From: Dermacentor variabilis
Lineage: Eukaryota > Arthropoda > Arachnida > Ixodida > Ixodidae
Reading direction: 5' to 3'
Assembly (NCBI RefSeq): GCF_050947875.1
Contig: NC_134568.1
Span: forward strand, 212,231,632-212,295,631
DNA length: 64,000 nt
Under the pieces are notes generated by a model, which was not told where the DNA came from, searched no databases, and saw only the letters and a program-made list of their open reading frames with translations. Position numbers and translations under genes: made by a program. Positions 44,736-56,606 of this stretch are shown piece by piece; position 1 is the first letter of the stretch, and the number at the start of each line of letters is the position of its first letter.

Positions 44736-46846
44736 ATGTTCACTTGTAGAAAACGCAACATTAAACAAGTCTACCTGACAGTTGCCTGTGCAGCTGTGGA
44801 ACCTGCTGCTGGGTTAAGTATTCAATCTGCGCATTGTTTATATGCCCAATTTTCGGTTATTACTGCTGGCAGGTGCTCGTACGGAGCAGGAGGAAACCAA
44901 AAGTGCTAAGGCCCGTCTCTGTGGCGTACCCACATTTCCCAGAAGCGCTTGCGCGGCTGTTAGTGGCGCTCGGGTACCAGAAAAAAGTTGTGGTGAGACG
45001 CGGCGACCCGTCTCGCTGAAGTGATGACCTAACACGCAGGGCACTTAAAGAACGCAAAAACGGGCTGTGCTTATTGGACAAACTCGTGCACGCAAACGGA
45101 AATGTCCCAACTCCGCAGCGATGATACCGAGAGCACGGTCGACGCGGCACGAATCGTTTGTAATCGGCCCGCTATGTATATATAGCGTCATTGTTTCTTT
45201 CGGAACAACTCTGGACGATTCGACAATGCGCTGCAGTCGTCGTGTACATGAGGAGGGGGGGGGGAGGGGTTCATCTGCGCTAGCTAGAGGTCTCGTGACG
45301 TAATCACAATTTGATACCGCCTGCGTGTTGCACGCTGAATTGAAAGCGTGATAACACATACAATGCCGACAGCAAACGAAAACAAGAAAACCCATTGCGA
45401 AGAAAGGATACGCGTTAATATGTCCTCCTCCCCCCACACACCTTTTCTGCGGCAAATGGTTGACACTATTATAGGAGATTGGCGCGCGCTAAACTTCTGC
45501 TTTGTGTTATTTCCCGCATATCTGTGTTTCCCATGCGTCAGCATTTTCGTTGCCTTTGACTTTTGGCATTGGACTTGCCGACATGTCATGTTGAATATTA
45601 TACGTACTTTTCGCGGGCGATTCTTATGGACAAGATGACTATAAATTTGGACGTGGTCTTATTATTACGTTGCAGACTACTCCCTGCTTCCTGTTGTTCA
45701 GTAAACGCAGAAATCTTAAATTACAGGCACCTGTCACCAGAGGGGAGTCCCAGATTATCCACTTGATTTTCGAAGTGAGGCACTGTATAAGTCGGCTGCA
45801 CGTTTGTGTACAATTGGGCGTGTCTTCTGTATGTGCGTGGTTTTATACGTCACCCCTTTGATCCGGGACCGCTTGCTAAGCTGTGCTTCGTGGAACCTCT
45901 TCAGCGTTTTATGAAGGAACATAACTCGCTTTCTTAGAGCCGGCTCGCTCTCCAAGACGCACTTCTTTCGAGCCGCCACCCACGATGTTCTGTGGCTGAG
46001 CACGTTGCGCCATTAGAACGTCAACTTGCTTTGATCCATGTACAGTAAGTATTGCCGAGTAATGCGCGGAAGTAGGCACTCTTTGCGGCCGATTGTTCTG
46101 CAGCCTGTTTGCACATAAGTAACTCGCAGAAATTCGGTTACAAAGACCTCCCCCCCCTCGCCCCCAAAGAAACAAAATACTTTTCATTTAGTAAAGAAAT
46201 AATTAGAAAATGTAGAAAAATAAAACCTTGTTCCTCGTAAAACAATCCACATCTGAATCGGTACACTTGTCCAACCTTTTCTCCCACTGTTCGAAGCAAC
46301 TCCGTAACTCATTCCTAATGCTGTTGAGTGACCCCTGCAAAGTTGTCTTCACCTCGTGCACTATGGCGAATCTCATTCATTTATTAGATTTTTTTCTTTA
46401 CAGATAATAAAAATTACAGGGAGCTTGGTACGATGAAAGGAGTGTGTGGGGAGCGGAGGCCAACCTTTGAGAAGCTATCAAGTCGTAGACAAAGCATAGC
46501 GAGCCCGGTCGCTGCCGTGATGGAGAAACCAGTCACCCGAATTCGACAATTTTGCGTGTTTCCATTGCACATGCTCTCCAAATAGCCTCAATACCTCTAA
46601 GTAAAAATGCTGATTGACACTCTGCTCAGGTGGAATTAATTCCCGCTGCACAATTCCACAATTAAACGCCAGCAACGTTTCTCTTGGGGAAGAAGGCGCG
46701 TCCTCAGTTGCCTCGAATTTTCTTCGATTTCGGAGTCATACCCGTAACACCAGCTTGTGCGACCTGTCATTTTCGGAAGAAGGTTTAGGTCACTTTCGAA
46801 GTTTGGATGGGATTTTTTCAAATCCTGGCACAAAATCAAACATATG

Positions 46847-46880
<34 letters not shown>

Positions 46881-48285
46881 CCTTTGCATCAGTCTCAGTG
46901 TGCACGCGGGGCGCAGGGGGCTTCGTGGCAACGCTTCCCATGCCCAAGTCCACCCTCAAACTTTACGCGCAAGAATTCCAACTCATACCCTCAGCTTCCT
47001 AAATCTTGTCAGTTGTGTAGCGGCGACTCCCGTTGATTTTTTTTTTTTTGTCAAACCATTTAGACAACCTCTTAGGTATGACTGGATGAAGGTTGAGAGC
47101 GCTCAAAAACTTGTGTACATATGGATAGTTCCTCCATAAACGTCTTTTGAAATGTGTCTATGGTCGTTTTCTTTTTAAGGAAGAATCAATCTCGAAGAGA
47201 TTCATTGCCCTTTACGAACAGACTTCACGATTTCGCAAGAGTAGCTTGGCGACAGAGGGGACAACTGTCAGCACAAACCCGCCTTATTTTATTCTACGGT
47301 GGCGTCGGCTTGGCTACTGACTTGTGAAGTGTCCACCTACCTCCACCCAGCCGGTTGCAGTTTCGAAGAACGTCATGAAGCCAGTCCGGAGTTTTGGGTC
47401 CCCCCTGGTATTTGCCGGACCGTCTGGCATTTTTGAAACCGAAGGCGAATCTAATACTGCTGCATGGAAGCGAGTAGAATTTTGAATAGTTTTTGAATAA
47501 CGATGACATTAAAAAAATAATAGTGAGGCATGTTATTATCCTGGTATTCATAACGTCACCAGGTTATTGCGATTATACTACACTACACGCAGCCTTATAA
47601 GAACGCACACAAAGCAGTTTTCTCGCAGACGGAGAGGACTTACGTAGCATGCGTGGTCGTGCATTAGCAAAATAAACTAAAGCAATGCAGCTTCGTAGGC
47701 CAGATGGCAGCTGTGCGTGTATACTGTCAAGGGTAAACTGGAAATACGCGTCATCTGCAGCAGAGGCGCAACGACAAAAGACATATTTTTCTCTAAATGG
47801 AACAGCCGCTACAGATACGGCGCCACTGTTACGTACACTATAACGCTGCGCCGCCGTGTCTTATTTATTCCGAAGTGAACGCATGAGCAGCGCGCATAAA
47901 TAGTTTTAACCAAACCCATCATGTCCCCAATGGCGCGTCCGAGCGAAAGTCGACCACGTATAGACCGTTTTTTCGTAGGCGCCGCCATATTGTGTAAAGC
48001 CCCTTAAACTTCGTAAAGTAGTGCTACGCTTTGAAGAACGCCGCCTCCTCCTCCGGCGCTCTGGCCGAAGCCGACGCCGCGTCGCTATTGGCCTAATGGC
48101 ATCACGTGGCCCCTTGCGCCGGCTTCGTTTGTTTACAGTCGCGCTTCAGTGCCATCTTTGCTCGAGAAGCGGCGCTTGTTGGCGGCATTCCTTCCGTTCC
48201 TATTCTGTGTTGTTTTGATCTTGTGAACGCCTCGAAGGATGTTTTGTGGCAAGTGCGACGTCGCTTCACGTCATTTTCTGTTACC
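44736..48285. other. Non-coding stretch
   Basis: No gene is recognised. It contains a CT tract (46851-46878), G-rich and C-rich runs near 45253 and 46150, and a T-run near 47038. The last 350 bases (47930-48285) are GC-rich and lead into the THAP exon, so they may be its promoter and 5' untranslated region. Confidence 0.4.
46851..46878 (+). repeat. (CT)n microsatellite
   Basis: Fourteen CT units. Confidence 0.95.
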
Positions 48286-48444
48286 ATGACCTGCTGCGCG
48301 TTTGGATGCCAATATAGCTTTAGCAAAGGCAAGAATATGTTCGCGATACCTTCCGGTAAGCGCAACGCGTTAAGAAGGAAGACATGGCTTCACCGAATCG
48401 GGAGGGAGAACTTCCGACCTACTTCCTCCGCGCGACTATGTGAT
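48286..48444 (+). CDS. THAP-domain protein, first coding exon
   Basis: THAP domains are zinc-binding DNA-recognition modules, found in host regulators and in some transposases. From the ATG at 48286 (context TACCATGA) the exon encodes exactly 53 residues: MTCCAFGCQY, the C-x4-C pair at 3 and 8, then NMFAIPSGKRNALRRKTWLH with the invariant Trp at 34, and ENFRPTSSARLCD. It stops at a consensus donor GAT|GTAAGT, in phase 0. The second half of the domain (C-x2-H-F and the end) must come from a later exon, which I could not find in the window. The GC-rich upstream region fits a promoter. THAP exons are often part of transposon-derived families in arthropods, so this may be a repeat rather than a unique gene. 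Confidence 0.65.
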
Positions 48445-51400
48445 GTAAGTTGTGGCTCTCTCACAGTATTGTATGTGCCAGGCTTGCGTATTGTGCTACG
48501 GGCAATAACGTAGTAGATATTGCACAGTTCACTGTGCATGTTGTCATTTGTACGCACGCTTTAACGTGATTTTTACGCAACGTCTGCTTTGCTTATGTGC
48601 GCACTACGTGGTCGTGTTAGTAATATTTGGTGCGCTTAATCGTTTTGAACGCCAACCGGCTTGAGTTCGCGGGCACGCGAGGTTGCGTGCGATAACGTGA
48701 TTACGAAATTATTAAAGATTCAGCGCAGTCCTTTTGATAAAATTTCAGTCTCGATCATGAAAGCGCCTCAGGAGAGCAACTCTCTGCCTTTTGTGGTTAC
48801 TTACTAGCCTTCTTTAGATAGACTAGCTTTGTTTGCCAGATTTGTTCGTGTTCCTCGTTGGCGGTCGCCCGGTGGATTTGCGATACAGAGGCACCGATGA
48901 AAAGCGTGCGTGCTCTCCCGAAACCGTGTTACGCGGTGCGTTCGTCGTCGAGCGACCGCATCATAGGTAATTGAGACGTATGTGCTAATTCGCGTGAGCT
49001 TTAAAGTGTGCGAAGCTTAAGATGCGGCGGTGGAGCCCTCGCAAAGAAAACGTGCGGTCGCCCGCCCGTTCCCTGGCTGGTTTAGTCGCCGTTCGTGCTT
49101 AGACGTTAGCGCGTTCGTTCGCACGCTCGTTTAGTCGTTTGCTCGCTCGTTTAGTTCGCGCGCTCATATAGTCGTTCGCTTGCTCGTCTATGCCACTATT
49201 AGTTTCAACAGTCATTATGCCTAATTGAGACGCGCTTGCTGTAGGACTCTTAGGCTGGTGCGTTTATTTACGCAATGAGACAATAAATGGTGCACACGGA
49301 CTTGTGACTGCAAAGGCAAATCTGTAATGCATCTATGTGAAAATAAACTGTTAACTTGCAACTCGAATGTCGTTTCATATCATTTTAACCTATGGATAAA
49401 ACATCATTTCACTTGCCTCAATTTCGGCCGCGTCATGGCGGGGAGATTCTTTGCGCGATCATGACTTCACTAATAAAGTCATGTCTCGCAAATGTTACTT
49501 CGAAGTGAGTGCAACCGTCCTGAATGCATGCACCTCAGTGCAACTCGGTTCGCGACAAGTACGTCACTTAGTGAACGGACGAACCAACGCACGATGAAGT
49601 GTTATTCGTGATAAGTCATTACCCTGAAAAAAATTACTGAAGGCCACAGTGGTCTTGTTTGAGATTGAGTCAAGCATTGTTATCGCGCTCCCGCTTCGCG
49701 CACGAATGCTAAAAACTCATTTTGTTGTGTACGCACAGTCCCGACTCGATGATCGGCCGCGGTATTTCTGTCGGCGTTGAGACACGAGAAACACAATAGC
49801 ACCAGTGCCCACCTCTGAGGCTTTGCGCGCGCTTAGATTGGCAAGCACGCACGTTGGCGGCACTGTAGCTTGTAATACACTTTCGAACCTCCAGAGCAGT
49901 GATTTCCATCAGCCTTTGTAGGTCATAGCTCATACGCGCCGCGAATTCACATGGTAAGGGCGGCGCGGATTCTTTAAGCTGAGGGCTTGCTGGAAGCCAA
50001 GAGGTTGTCATTCGATGGTAAACGTGTTATTTACAACCATTCGCAACAAGATCTTGCGACACGCCCTTGACAAATGTTGCGTACCTAATTGTAGGGCACG
50101 CGATACATTTGCAGTGGTCAACGCACAGCGTTAACACTCCTTCAGATACTTTTTTAAGAAATAGTTATCAAAAATTGAAACAAAAGCTGCCGTTACCGAA
50201 TTTGTACAAGCATCCGACTAGAAATTCTATGCTGTACACGAAGTTACGCGGAGCTGGAAAGCCAACGTGAACGCCTAAAGAGCACTGCCTTGCTATGCGT
50301 GCATTCACTCTGCGAAAGGTCGTCTGCTGCGCTCGAGCATCGTAGGCGGCGCCATGGTCGAGGAGGGAGCGTCAAAGAGAGGAGAAACAAGGAGGAGTGA
50401 AGGCGGAGGAGGAGAGTGGCACTACTTTACGAAGTTTCAGGGGCTTTAATATTGTGAACGCAGTGGCGCCGCCTATGAGCAGCGCCATACTGGCTTGGGT
50501 GAAAGCGGTGTTTTGCATGGCAGGTATACGCTCCGCGGTAGGTTCTGGCGTTTGTTTTCGCGGTCGTGGGGTCTGTTTAGTATGACGTGCGTCTTCTACG
50601 TGGTAAACGGTTCTGTGAGACGTGCTGAAGTGGTTTAAGGCGTCATGGCCGGAATTTCTGCTGGCGTTGAGCTGTACGGAACACGCAGCGTGATGTGTGC
50701 GCGCATATTCGAGTCTACAATCAGCCTCGGAGATCAATTGTGTATATCTGAATGTTCCAATCACTAATGTGACCTCATTGCAGTATTATCCTCTATTTCT
50801 AAGCTGCGGTTTAGGAGCCATGAAACATACGCGACGATCGTAACAGCGTGAGCGTGGGTACCGTTCTGCTACGATAGGAGCTGTGATGTTATACATTGAG
50901 AAGCGTTCAAACTGTTCGCTGCAGGTTACATTTCGTGACTACTCGGTTCGATGGATGAGGTTTCCGCCCCTGAATAAAATAGTTTTGGCAAGTAATAGCA
51001 ACATACCTTACAGTCTGAATTACGCTTGTCCAGCAAAGGGACTGTTTACGAACTGCGCGAGCGTCCTAAGCAGTGGTAGGTGCTGGATTACATGTATATT
51101 TGTTCTATACACCGCATGGTCCAAGCATACCGCATCAGCGGTTATATATTTATAAACGTTGTGCGGCGTAACTATGCGAGGCCCTATTGCGGCGTTAGCC
51201 CGTTTTCGCTTGCTTTTTCGAGAAAGAGGATGATAACCGAATTTTTTTTTCGGTTGTGTTCGTTCCGTTCTCTACGACGCACTCACACGTATTACGGAAA
51301 TTTTGTCCTCAAAAATAGGCATCGCATTCCCTTTTTGCAATCTCTCATATATTATGGCTGTATGCAGGCCAAAAAGGCAATGCCGAAGCGCACAGCTTAC

Positions 51401-51955
51401 ATATGTACCGTGCTGGTTGACCAACCGCAGTGATCGCTGTTTTGAGCAGCGCCATCGGCCTCATGCAGGAAGGCTAGCGTAGACATATGGTAATTTGAAG
51501 CCTACTAGACTTGAAATGCGCGAGTACGATGCCGGTGCATCACAAATATTTGATAGCGCCTGCCGCTTAGATGTTTCGTGGTTGCCTTAGGTTGGCCGTG
51601 CACGAGCATGCGCTCTGGTGCTTTATGTTTTACACCCTACGCCAAGTGATCAGATATTGAGCAGATTTACCATTACATGCTGCTAACACAGAGATACCGG
51701 TTTTCTTTGTTGAATTAAAACCGATATAAGCAAAATAGTTCACAACACATACACACCGCGACTGATAATGTGCGTACACCGCGGCTGATAAAACGCGTCA
51801 CATGTTTGCGCCCCCAAGAGATATTTCCGCCTACTGTAGTTACCGATGCACCGAAAGGCTTCCCTGACTACCTTATATGAACGGATATGGCGTAAATTTC
51901 ACAAAGTACCATCTAAAACATCTCGAAATCGTTCCGCAGCACGCGACAGCAATAC
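48445..51955. other. Non-coding stretch, probably intron or intergenic
   Basis: No exon is recognised. A degenerate repeat of GTTCGCTCGCTCGTTTAGTC units lies at 49100-49190. Two similar phrases, ATTTCTGTCGGCGTTGAG at about 49764 and ATTTCTGCTGGCGTTGAG at about 50652, suggest two related but unnamed repeats. A CCVPNC peptide near 50075 looks THAP-like but does not continue as one. Confidence 0.4.
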
Positions 51956-51957
51956 TA

Positions 51958-53763
51958 GAGAGTTTTAGCTCAGCGGGTTTACGTTTCGCTCCGCTCGCGG
52001 TCTCCACCGTTGCGCCAGCGGAGCGGCTCGCGAAAAAAGAATTTTAGCCCGGCGGATCACTCACCCGCTCGAGCGGAGAGAGCGGGGCGCTCTGCTTCCC
52101 CACCTAGTGGTCCGAATAGGAGTTACTGAGAAATGAATTTGAATTACGCTTGCTTTTATAATGCAAGAAATGCTGAATAAAGACATATTACGTGTTCTCA
52201 GTACATTATTTGTTAATAATATACTGAGTACTAATGTACGGGTCAGCGCCGCAGTCGCCGTCGTCGATGCAGAACTGCCGGCGTTCATGTTCGCGGCTGC
52301 CATCTTCCATTTCCCATACACGCCCGCGCGCGCTTACGCACGCTCGCGCGCTGCGTATGGGGAACCAGCGCTGGAGTTTTCATGACGCCTGCAGCGCCGC
52401 CCTGGCGCTCAGAACGTGCACAATGCAGCCGCTCCCGCGGACGAAAATTGCTACTGGTAGTGGCGTTGCGTGCCCTGAAAGTCGAAGGAAAACAAAAGGA
52501 CGCCGACGATACTGTTGCGTATACAAGTGCCACAACAACGTCGGGATGAGGGAGGATGTATCCTTCTGCGTCTTTCCATCTAAACCCTACGAACAAGAAT
52601 AGAGGCGGCGTTGGATCCCAGCAGTCAGGCGAGCAGAGTAAGTTCCCGTCTTTTCGCCCTGTCAAGCGGTGTCGGGCTGGTTTCTATATCGAATTTCGCG
52701 TGTGTGCTTGGTCTATTCGATAGTGAAGACGGTCAGCCGTGGCAGACAGTACCAAACAGCAGAATCTGCAGTCGGCATTTCGTCGGAAACAAAATTAGCA
52801 ATAAGCATATGCACCATCCGGCATATGTACCAACCATTTTTGTTCGCAATACCACCGCCAAGCCCCTTACAACGCCACCGCACCAAGCGAACGATACGAA
52901 AGGTAAATATTATTCATTCGTTGCCAAGAATTATGTATGGGAGGGAAGCTGCCTTGTAATACGAGTTGTGTGCGCGCACTGCCGGCGCACGAGCGACTAA
53001 GCCGCCTATGTTTTTAAACATGCGCATGCGGATGAGGACTCGGTGCTGAGATGCATCCGGTAAATTTATGTAATTAGTGCTAAATTTAGCCAGCGTTGTT
53101 ACGGATCCAGCAACGGAGCACTCAAACCTTTGCTTGCGCGAGTCAGCTGATGCGATAAAGCTTTCTTCTCCATTGACTGCTGTGGCGAAGTAACATTAGA
53201 ATTTTTTATGTCTAGCCAGAGAAATATGGAATGTCTTCAGGCCAACTAATACTTCCGAAACCATAGCGCAGCACAACCGGAGCCGTAGCTGCTAGATTTG
53301 CGAGGCAGGCTGCCACGCAAGCATAGCAAGTGCATACGGCGCCACCGTTAAAGAAACGCACGTGCTCGCCGCGACACACTGTGAGAAACATATAAAGCTT
53401 AAAAAAGCTTCTTTCGTCATTTTTCACTTGATGGCGCTAGCTTCTTTACGAAAACTGTTCACTCGAAGCGGCGCGAAAACGGAAACACACGAACTATAAT
53501 ACGGCCGCGCACGTGTGTGTCGTCTGGTCGGGAGGCTGGAATATGCCGCGTTTCGTCGCCAGGGCGGCGTGCAACGCACTCTTTTCGACGCGCCGCCTAT
53601 CCAGCGCTGGTTCCCCATACGCTCCGCTGGGGAGTGCTTTCCAGCGGGCGTAAACGCTGCTCCGTAAAACCGCTGGCCGCCTCAGCGTTGTGCGCATGCG
53701 CAGTCGTGTCTCCGCTCGCCCGCTCCGCTCCGCTGGCCGTAAACCCGCTGGGCTAAAACTCTC
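51958..53763 (+). mobile_element. TIR element carrying a THAP gene
   Basis: Both ends read GAGAGTTTTAGC(T/C)CAGCGGG then TTTACG from the outside, 26 bases with one mismatch, and both are flanked by TA (51956-51957 and 53764-53765). Further inside, GCGTATGGGGAACCAGCGCTGG (about 52346-52367) recurs inverted at about 53597-53618. The unit is 1806 bp. Its only visible coding content is the two-exon THAP sequence. No catalytic transposase domain is present. It looks like a DNA transposon, or a deletion derivative of one, that uses a TA target. I cannot assign it to a known family. Confidence 0.6.
52423..52902 (+). pseudogene. THAP-domain gene, two exons, in-frame stop
   Basis: Exon 1 (52423-52637) starts MQPLPRTKIA, has a basic stretch, and then CCVYKC (C-x4-C, residues 31-36) and SFCVFPSKPYEQE. 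TAG follows at 52600-52602, but the same frame continues RRRWIPAVRRA with the conserved Trp. The donor GTAAGT is at 52638, and the 86-base intron ends TTCGATAG at 52723. Exon 2 (52724-52902) joins in frame as DEDGQPWQTV, then ICSRHF (C-x2-H-F), and HPAYVPTIF, which closes the domain. A donor-like AAAG|GTAAAT follows. All THAP hallmarks are present across the splice, so I am sure of the domain. The stop makes this copy a pseudogene unless the base is an assembly error. It lies inside the TIR element 51958-53763. Confidence 0.75.
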
Positions 53764-53765
53764 TA

Positions 53766-54210
53766 TTTTCAAGCAGCGCCGCGCCGGATCGCCCAAGCCA
53801 GAGAGGAGGAAAGGCTCTCCGCGCGCCCTATCCTCCTCGCCCGATGACACGGTTAGCAGGAAAAGTCTGGCGCCCTATAGAAATCTCTAGAGGGTGTTGC
53901 CTATAGGCGACGCGCGCTCTAGTCACGTGACTTTTCATCCGCCCGATTGCGGCACGAAGCTACCAAGGGTGGATGACTATTTTCCCTTTCGTGAGCCTCC
54001 CTCACCCTTGCGGGCTTCCCCAGAAATGACTTGCCATGTTCTACTTGCGTAACCTAACCTGTCGAAACAAGCCACTGTGGCTTGTTTCGATTGTTGGGAA
54101 TCTCAGGATATGAAGCATTCGAAAAGTATTCGAATTTGCTAACAGCACCTACATTCGATGCGGTATTTGAAACTTTGGAACGTAACTGCTCATGGGGATC
54201 TATATTGAAG
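53766..54210. other. Non-coding stretch with a perfect hairpin
   Basis: No gene is recognised. The hairpin at 54062-54090 is listed separately. Confidence 0.5.
54062..54090. repeat. Perfect 14-bp inverted repeat with 1-base centre
   Basis: TCGAAACAAGCCAC is followed by T and then its exact complement. It could form a stable stem, and its role is unknown. Confidence 0.8.
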
Positions 54211-54455
54211 ATCTAGAGGGTAGAGCGCTTTAGCAGCCGCGGTTGAACGCGATTGGCTGAAACTCCACTGGCGATGCTCGACACGAACCGCTGTGAGAGT
54301 ACGCCGCGCCGCCTAACGCCTTTTACGCTAACCTGACCAACCTAACATACCGTTGGCGACACGAAAAGGCAATGATCCTCTCGGTGTGACGTCAGAGCGT
54401 CGCTGTTTCAGCCAATCGCGTTCAACTGCCGTTGCTTAGGCCTGCTAGATTTTCA
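54211..54455. repeat. Inverted-repeat element (MITE-like)
   Basis: GTTGAACGCGATTGGCTGAAAC is found at about 54242-54263 on the plus strand and as its complement near 54410-54431. Looser similarity extends outward to ATCTAG on both sides. The unit is about 245 bases with no coding capacity. Confidence 0.55.
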
Positions 54456-55149
54456 GTATACTACGCTGCCCGGCCGATGTTTGGGCTTTTCTTGCGTGTT
54501 GACGGGGGCACCTTAATGGTCATTAACGCACATAGTGGCCATGTATCGAGGCGGTCGTCGTAGTACGCTAGCCGCCATCGGTGTTTTAATCGTTGTGCCA
54601 CCTTTTTAAAAGCTCACACCGACCTAGGCCGCCGAGCGTCGAATGGTAGCTGAAGCACGCGCAGAGGAACATTTAATAAGCGCATGTTCAGCCTTCGCCT
54701 TGCGAGTTTGTGCGCATTACGGAGAACTTGATCACTGTCGTATAGAGCGGGCCGGACGTGTTTATAATGACTGCAGAATGCACAGGATTCCATCGCGTCG
54801 CGCTTTCACCCCGCGTTTGCAGTTCGTCCACTTCTACGCGCCCCATAGTCCAGGTGTTACGAAAACGCTCACACTATTCTTTTATTTTATTATTTTATTT
54901 CGACATTCTGTAGTAGCAGGACCCCTGCAGTTTACCGGCCCTACTGTGTGTGACCTGTATACTTGGTGTTCTATTTTATTTGACATTTGTCATCTTGCTC
55001 TTTCCTCCTCTCCTTCCTATCTTCCATTTCTACGTTTCTCTCCCGTCCTTTCTGAAGAGTAGGCAGTCGTTGTGCCCCTTCCGGTGGCAGATGCGAGCCT
55101 GCTCTTTGCTTTCCCTTTCCTGTCAAATGTATATATGTTTTTAAAGCAA

Positions 55150-55150
<1 letters not shown>
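54456..55150. other. Non-coding stretch
   Basis: No gene is recognised. The region is AT-rich toward the right. Confidence 0.45.

Positions 55151-55195
<45 letters not shown>
55151..55195 (+). repeat. (TAA)n microsatellite
   Basis: Fifteen TAA units. A minus-strand poly-Leu frame is its artefact. Confidence 0.96.
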
Positions 55196-55226
55196 GGCTA
55201 ATTTACGGCCCGCTGACCTTTGACAA

Positions 55227-55637
55227 TCACTGTGCCTCGTTGTGAAACAGTGCTTGCAGCGACGATGCTGCATTCCGAGTGACGAAGGCTGTAGTTTCGG
55301 CCAGAGTTTGTAGTTCTAGTCCCTTATGTCGATTTTCGAGCACGGTAATGTGATAATCTCCCTTCGCCTTTCGCGAGGAGCTCCTTTGGCCACGAGTGTT
55401 AGAGGGCGAGAAATTGTCCTGTAAGAATTGCACGGGTGTGCACTTTCCGCGAGGCCGAGGACAGCGTACGCGCAGGAGAACAGGCTGAACCGAGCACCTT
55501 GTTTTGGAGGAGACTCGTTGTGTCGAGTGCTGTACCTGCGGGTTGTTCACACAGCGCAATTCTGACGGACTAAACCGCACCGACGAAACCTTATTGTGTG
55601 CATTGTAGGAGTTGTCTGACGATCTCGCCGCTGCCAC
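55227..55637 (-). other. Open frame next to an LTR-like region, function unknown
   Basis: An open minus-strand frame of 136 codons begins (GTG) inside the sequence that looks like a primer-binding site. It is Ser/Arg/Gln-rich, with no gag, protease or zinc-knuckle motif. If the LTR-like segment at 55642 is real, this is where leader and gag would be, so it may be the start of a truncated retrotransposon. Chance is also possible. Confidence 0.25.
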
Positions 55638-55641
55638 CAGT

Positions 55642-56350
55642 TGAAGGGGTTGTAGGTTGTAGAGAGAAACTTGGGAGGAACTAGGCGTACAGGGTTTATT
55701 TACAGTATTTACATTTTAAACATGGGATATTTACACAGTCTAGCGTGGCTCCCAAATGTAGCACGCGAGAGGAAGCATACAGCTCACGAGTACGAACACG
55801 AGCACAGAGCACGACGACGAGCACACTGTAGCAGCGACAAACAGCTGGTTATAAACACTCCGTTCGACATCATCGTAGACTGCCCGCCTTTTTGGAGGAG
55901 GAGGGTTCACACACACACGTACGCACTTTCACTGCCCCCCCCCCTCCGAGGGCAGGCGACCTTCGCAGCACCCGGAGCTGACCTTCGCACCGCGGCCGTC
56001 GTGGTGTTCATTGTCTTGCGTCCCCGTAGCCAGGTGGTCACGCCCGACCCCAGCCGGCGCCTCTAAATTCCAGAGCTGCCTTTCTCCTGTAGTCGCCACG
56101 TGTGTCAGCAGACTGGCGAATCCTGGGGCCCCCGCACCGCAAAGCACCCTTTTTTTTGGGGGGGTGGTGGTGGGGGGGGAACTCTTCTTGCTGCCGTAGT
56201 CCGCAGTTCTCTGAAGTAAGTTCATGGTTGGTTAGCGCTGTCCTCGCTGGTTCTCTGAAGGGCGCCTCCACGGCGGGTCGATCGAAACACGTGCAGCGGG
56301 CTGAAATAGCTTTGCAGAGCAGTACCCCTGCAGGCCGATCCTATATATAA
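55642..56350 (-). mobile_element. LTR-like region of a second retrotransposon family
   Basis: On the minus strand it ends CCCCTTCA, followed by AC and TGGTGGCAGCGGCGAGATC. That is the same arrangement (LTR end, AC, TGG-CGGCAGCG-like primer site) as at 34398-34446. Inside, in minus order, are GTTATAAACA-type TATA (about 55849) and the AATAAA complement (about 55690), as in the solo-LTR family. The far end is uncertain; TAACA near 56351 is one candidate. The element would be 5' LTR plus about 440 bases of interior, cut off near the TAA microsatellite. Confidence 0.45.
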
Positions 56351-56368
56351 CAGCATACAGTGCATGGT

Positions 56369-56606
56369 ACCCGCCGTGGCCTAGTAGCTCCGCGTTGTGC
56401 TGCTGCTAAGTCCGAGGGCGCGGGATCGAGTCCTAGCCGCAGCGGCCGCATTTCGATGGGAGTGAAATGCAAAGAACTCCCGTGTATGATGGTTTGCACG
56501 TTAAAGATCCCCATGGGCGGTCCGAATTAATGCGGTGTCCCCCCACTACGGCGTGCCTCATAATCATACCGTGGTTATGACGCGTAAAACCTCACAATTA
56601 ATTCAT
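56369..56606 (+). mobile_element. tRNA-derived SINE (Ruka-like)
   Basis: The head is ACCCGCCGTGGCCTAGTAGC with the B-box region GGCGCGGGATCGAGTCC. Then come GGCCGCATTTCGATGG, GCACGTTAAAGATCCCC, CTACGGCGTGCCTCATAATC and the tail GCGTAAAACCTCACAATTAA. The body carries several changes. Confidence 0.83.

Noticed and set aside
49100..49190. Degenerate GTTCGCTCGCTCG repeats considered as a CRISPR or satellite array
   Set aside because: Units are irregular, with no constant spacers; a simple-sequence region in a eukaryotic genome.
50067..50130. CCVPNC peptide resembling a THAP start
   Set aside because: Stop codon soon after and no Trp, Pro or C-x2-H-F blocks in any frame downstream.
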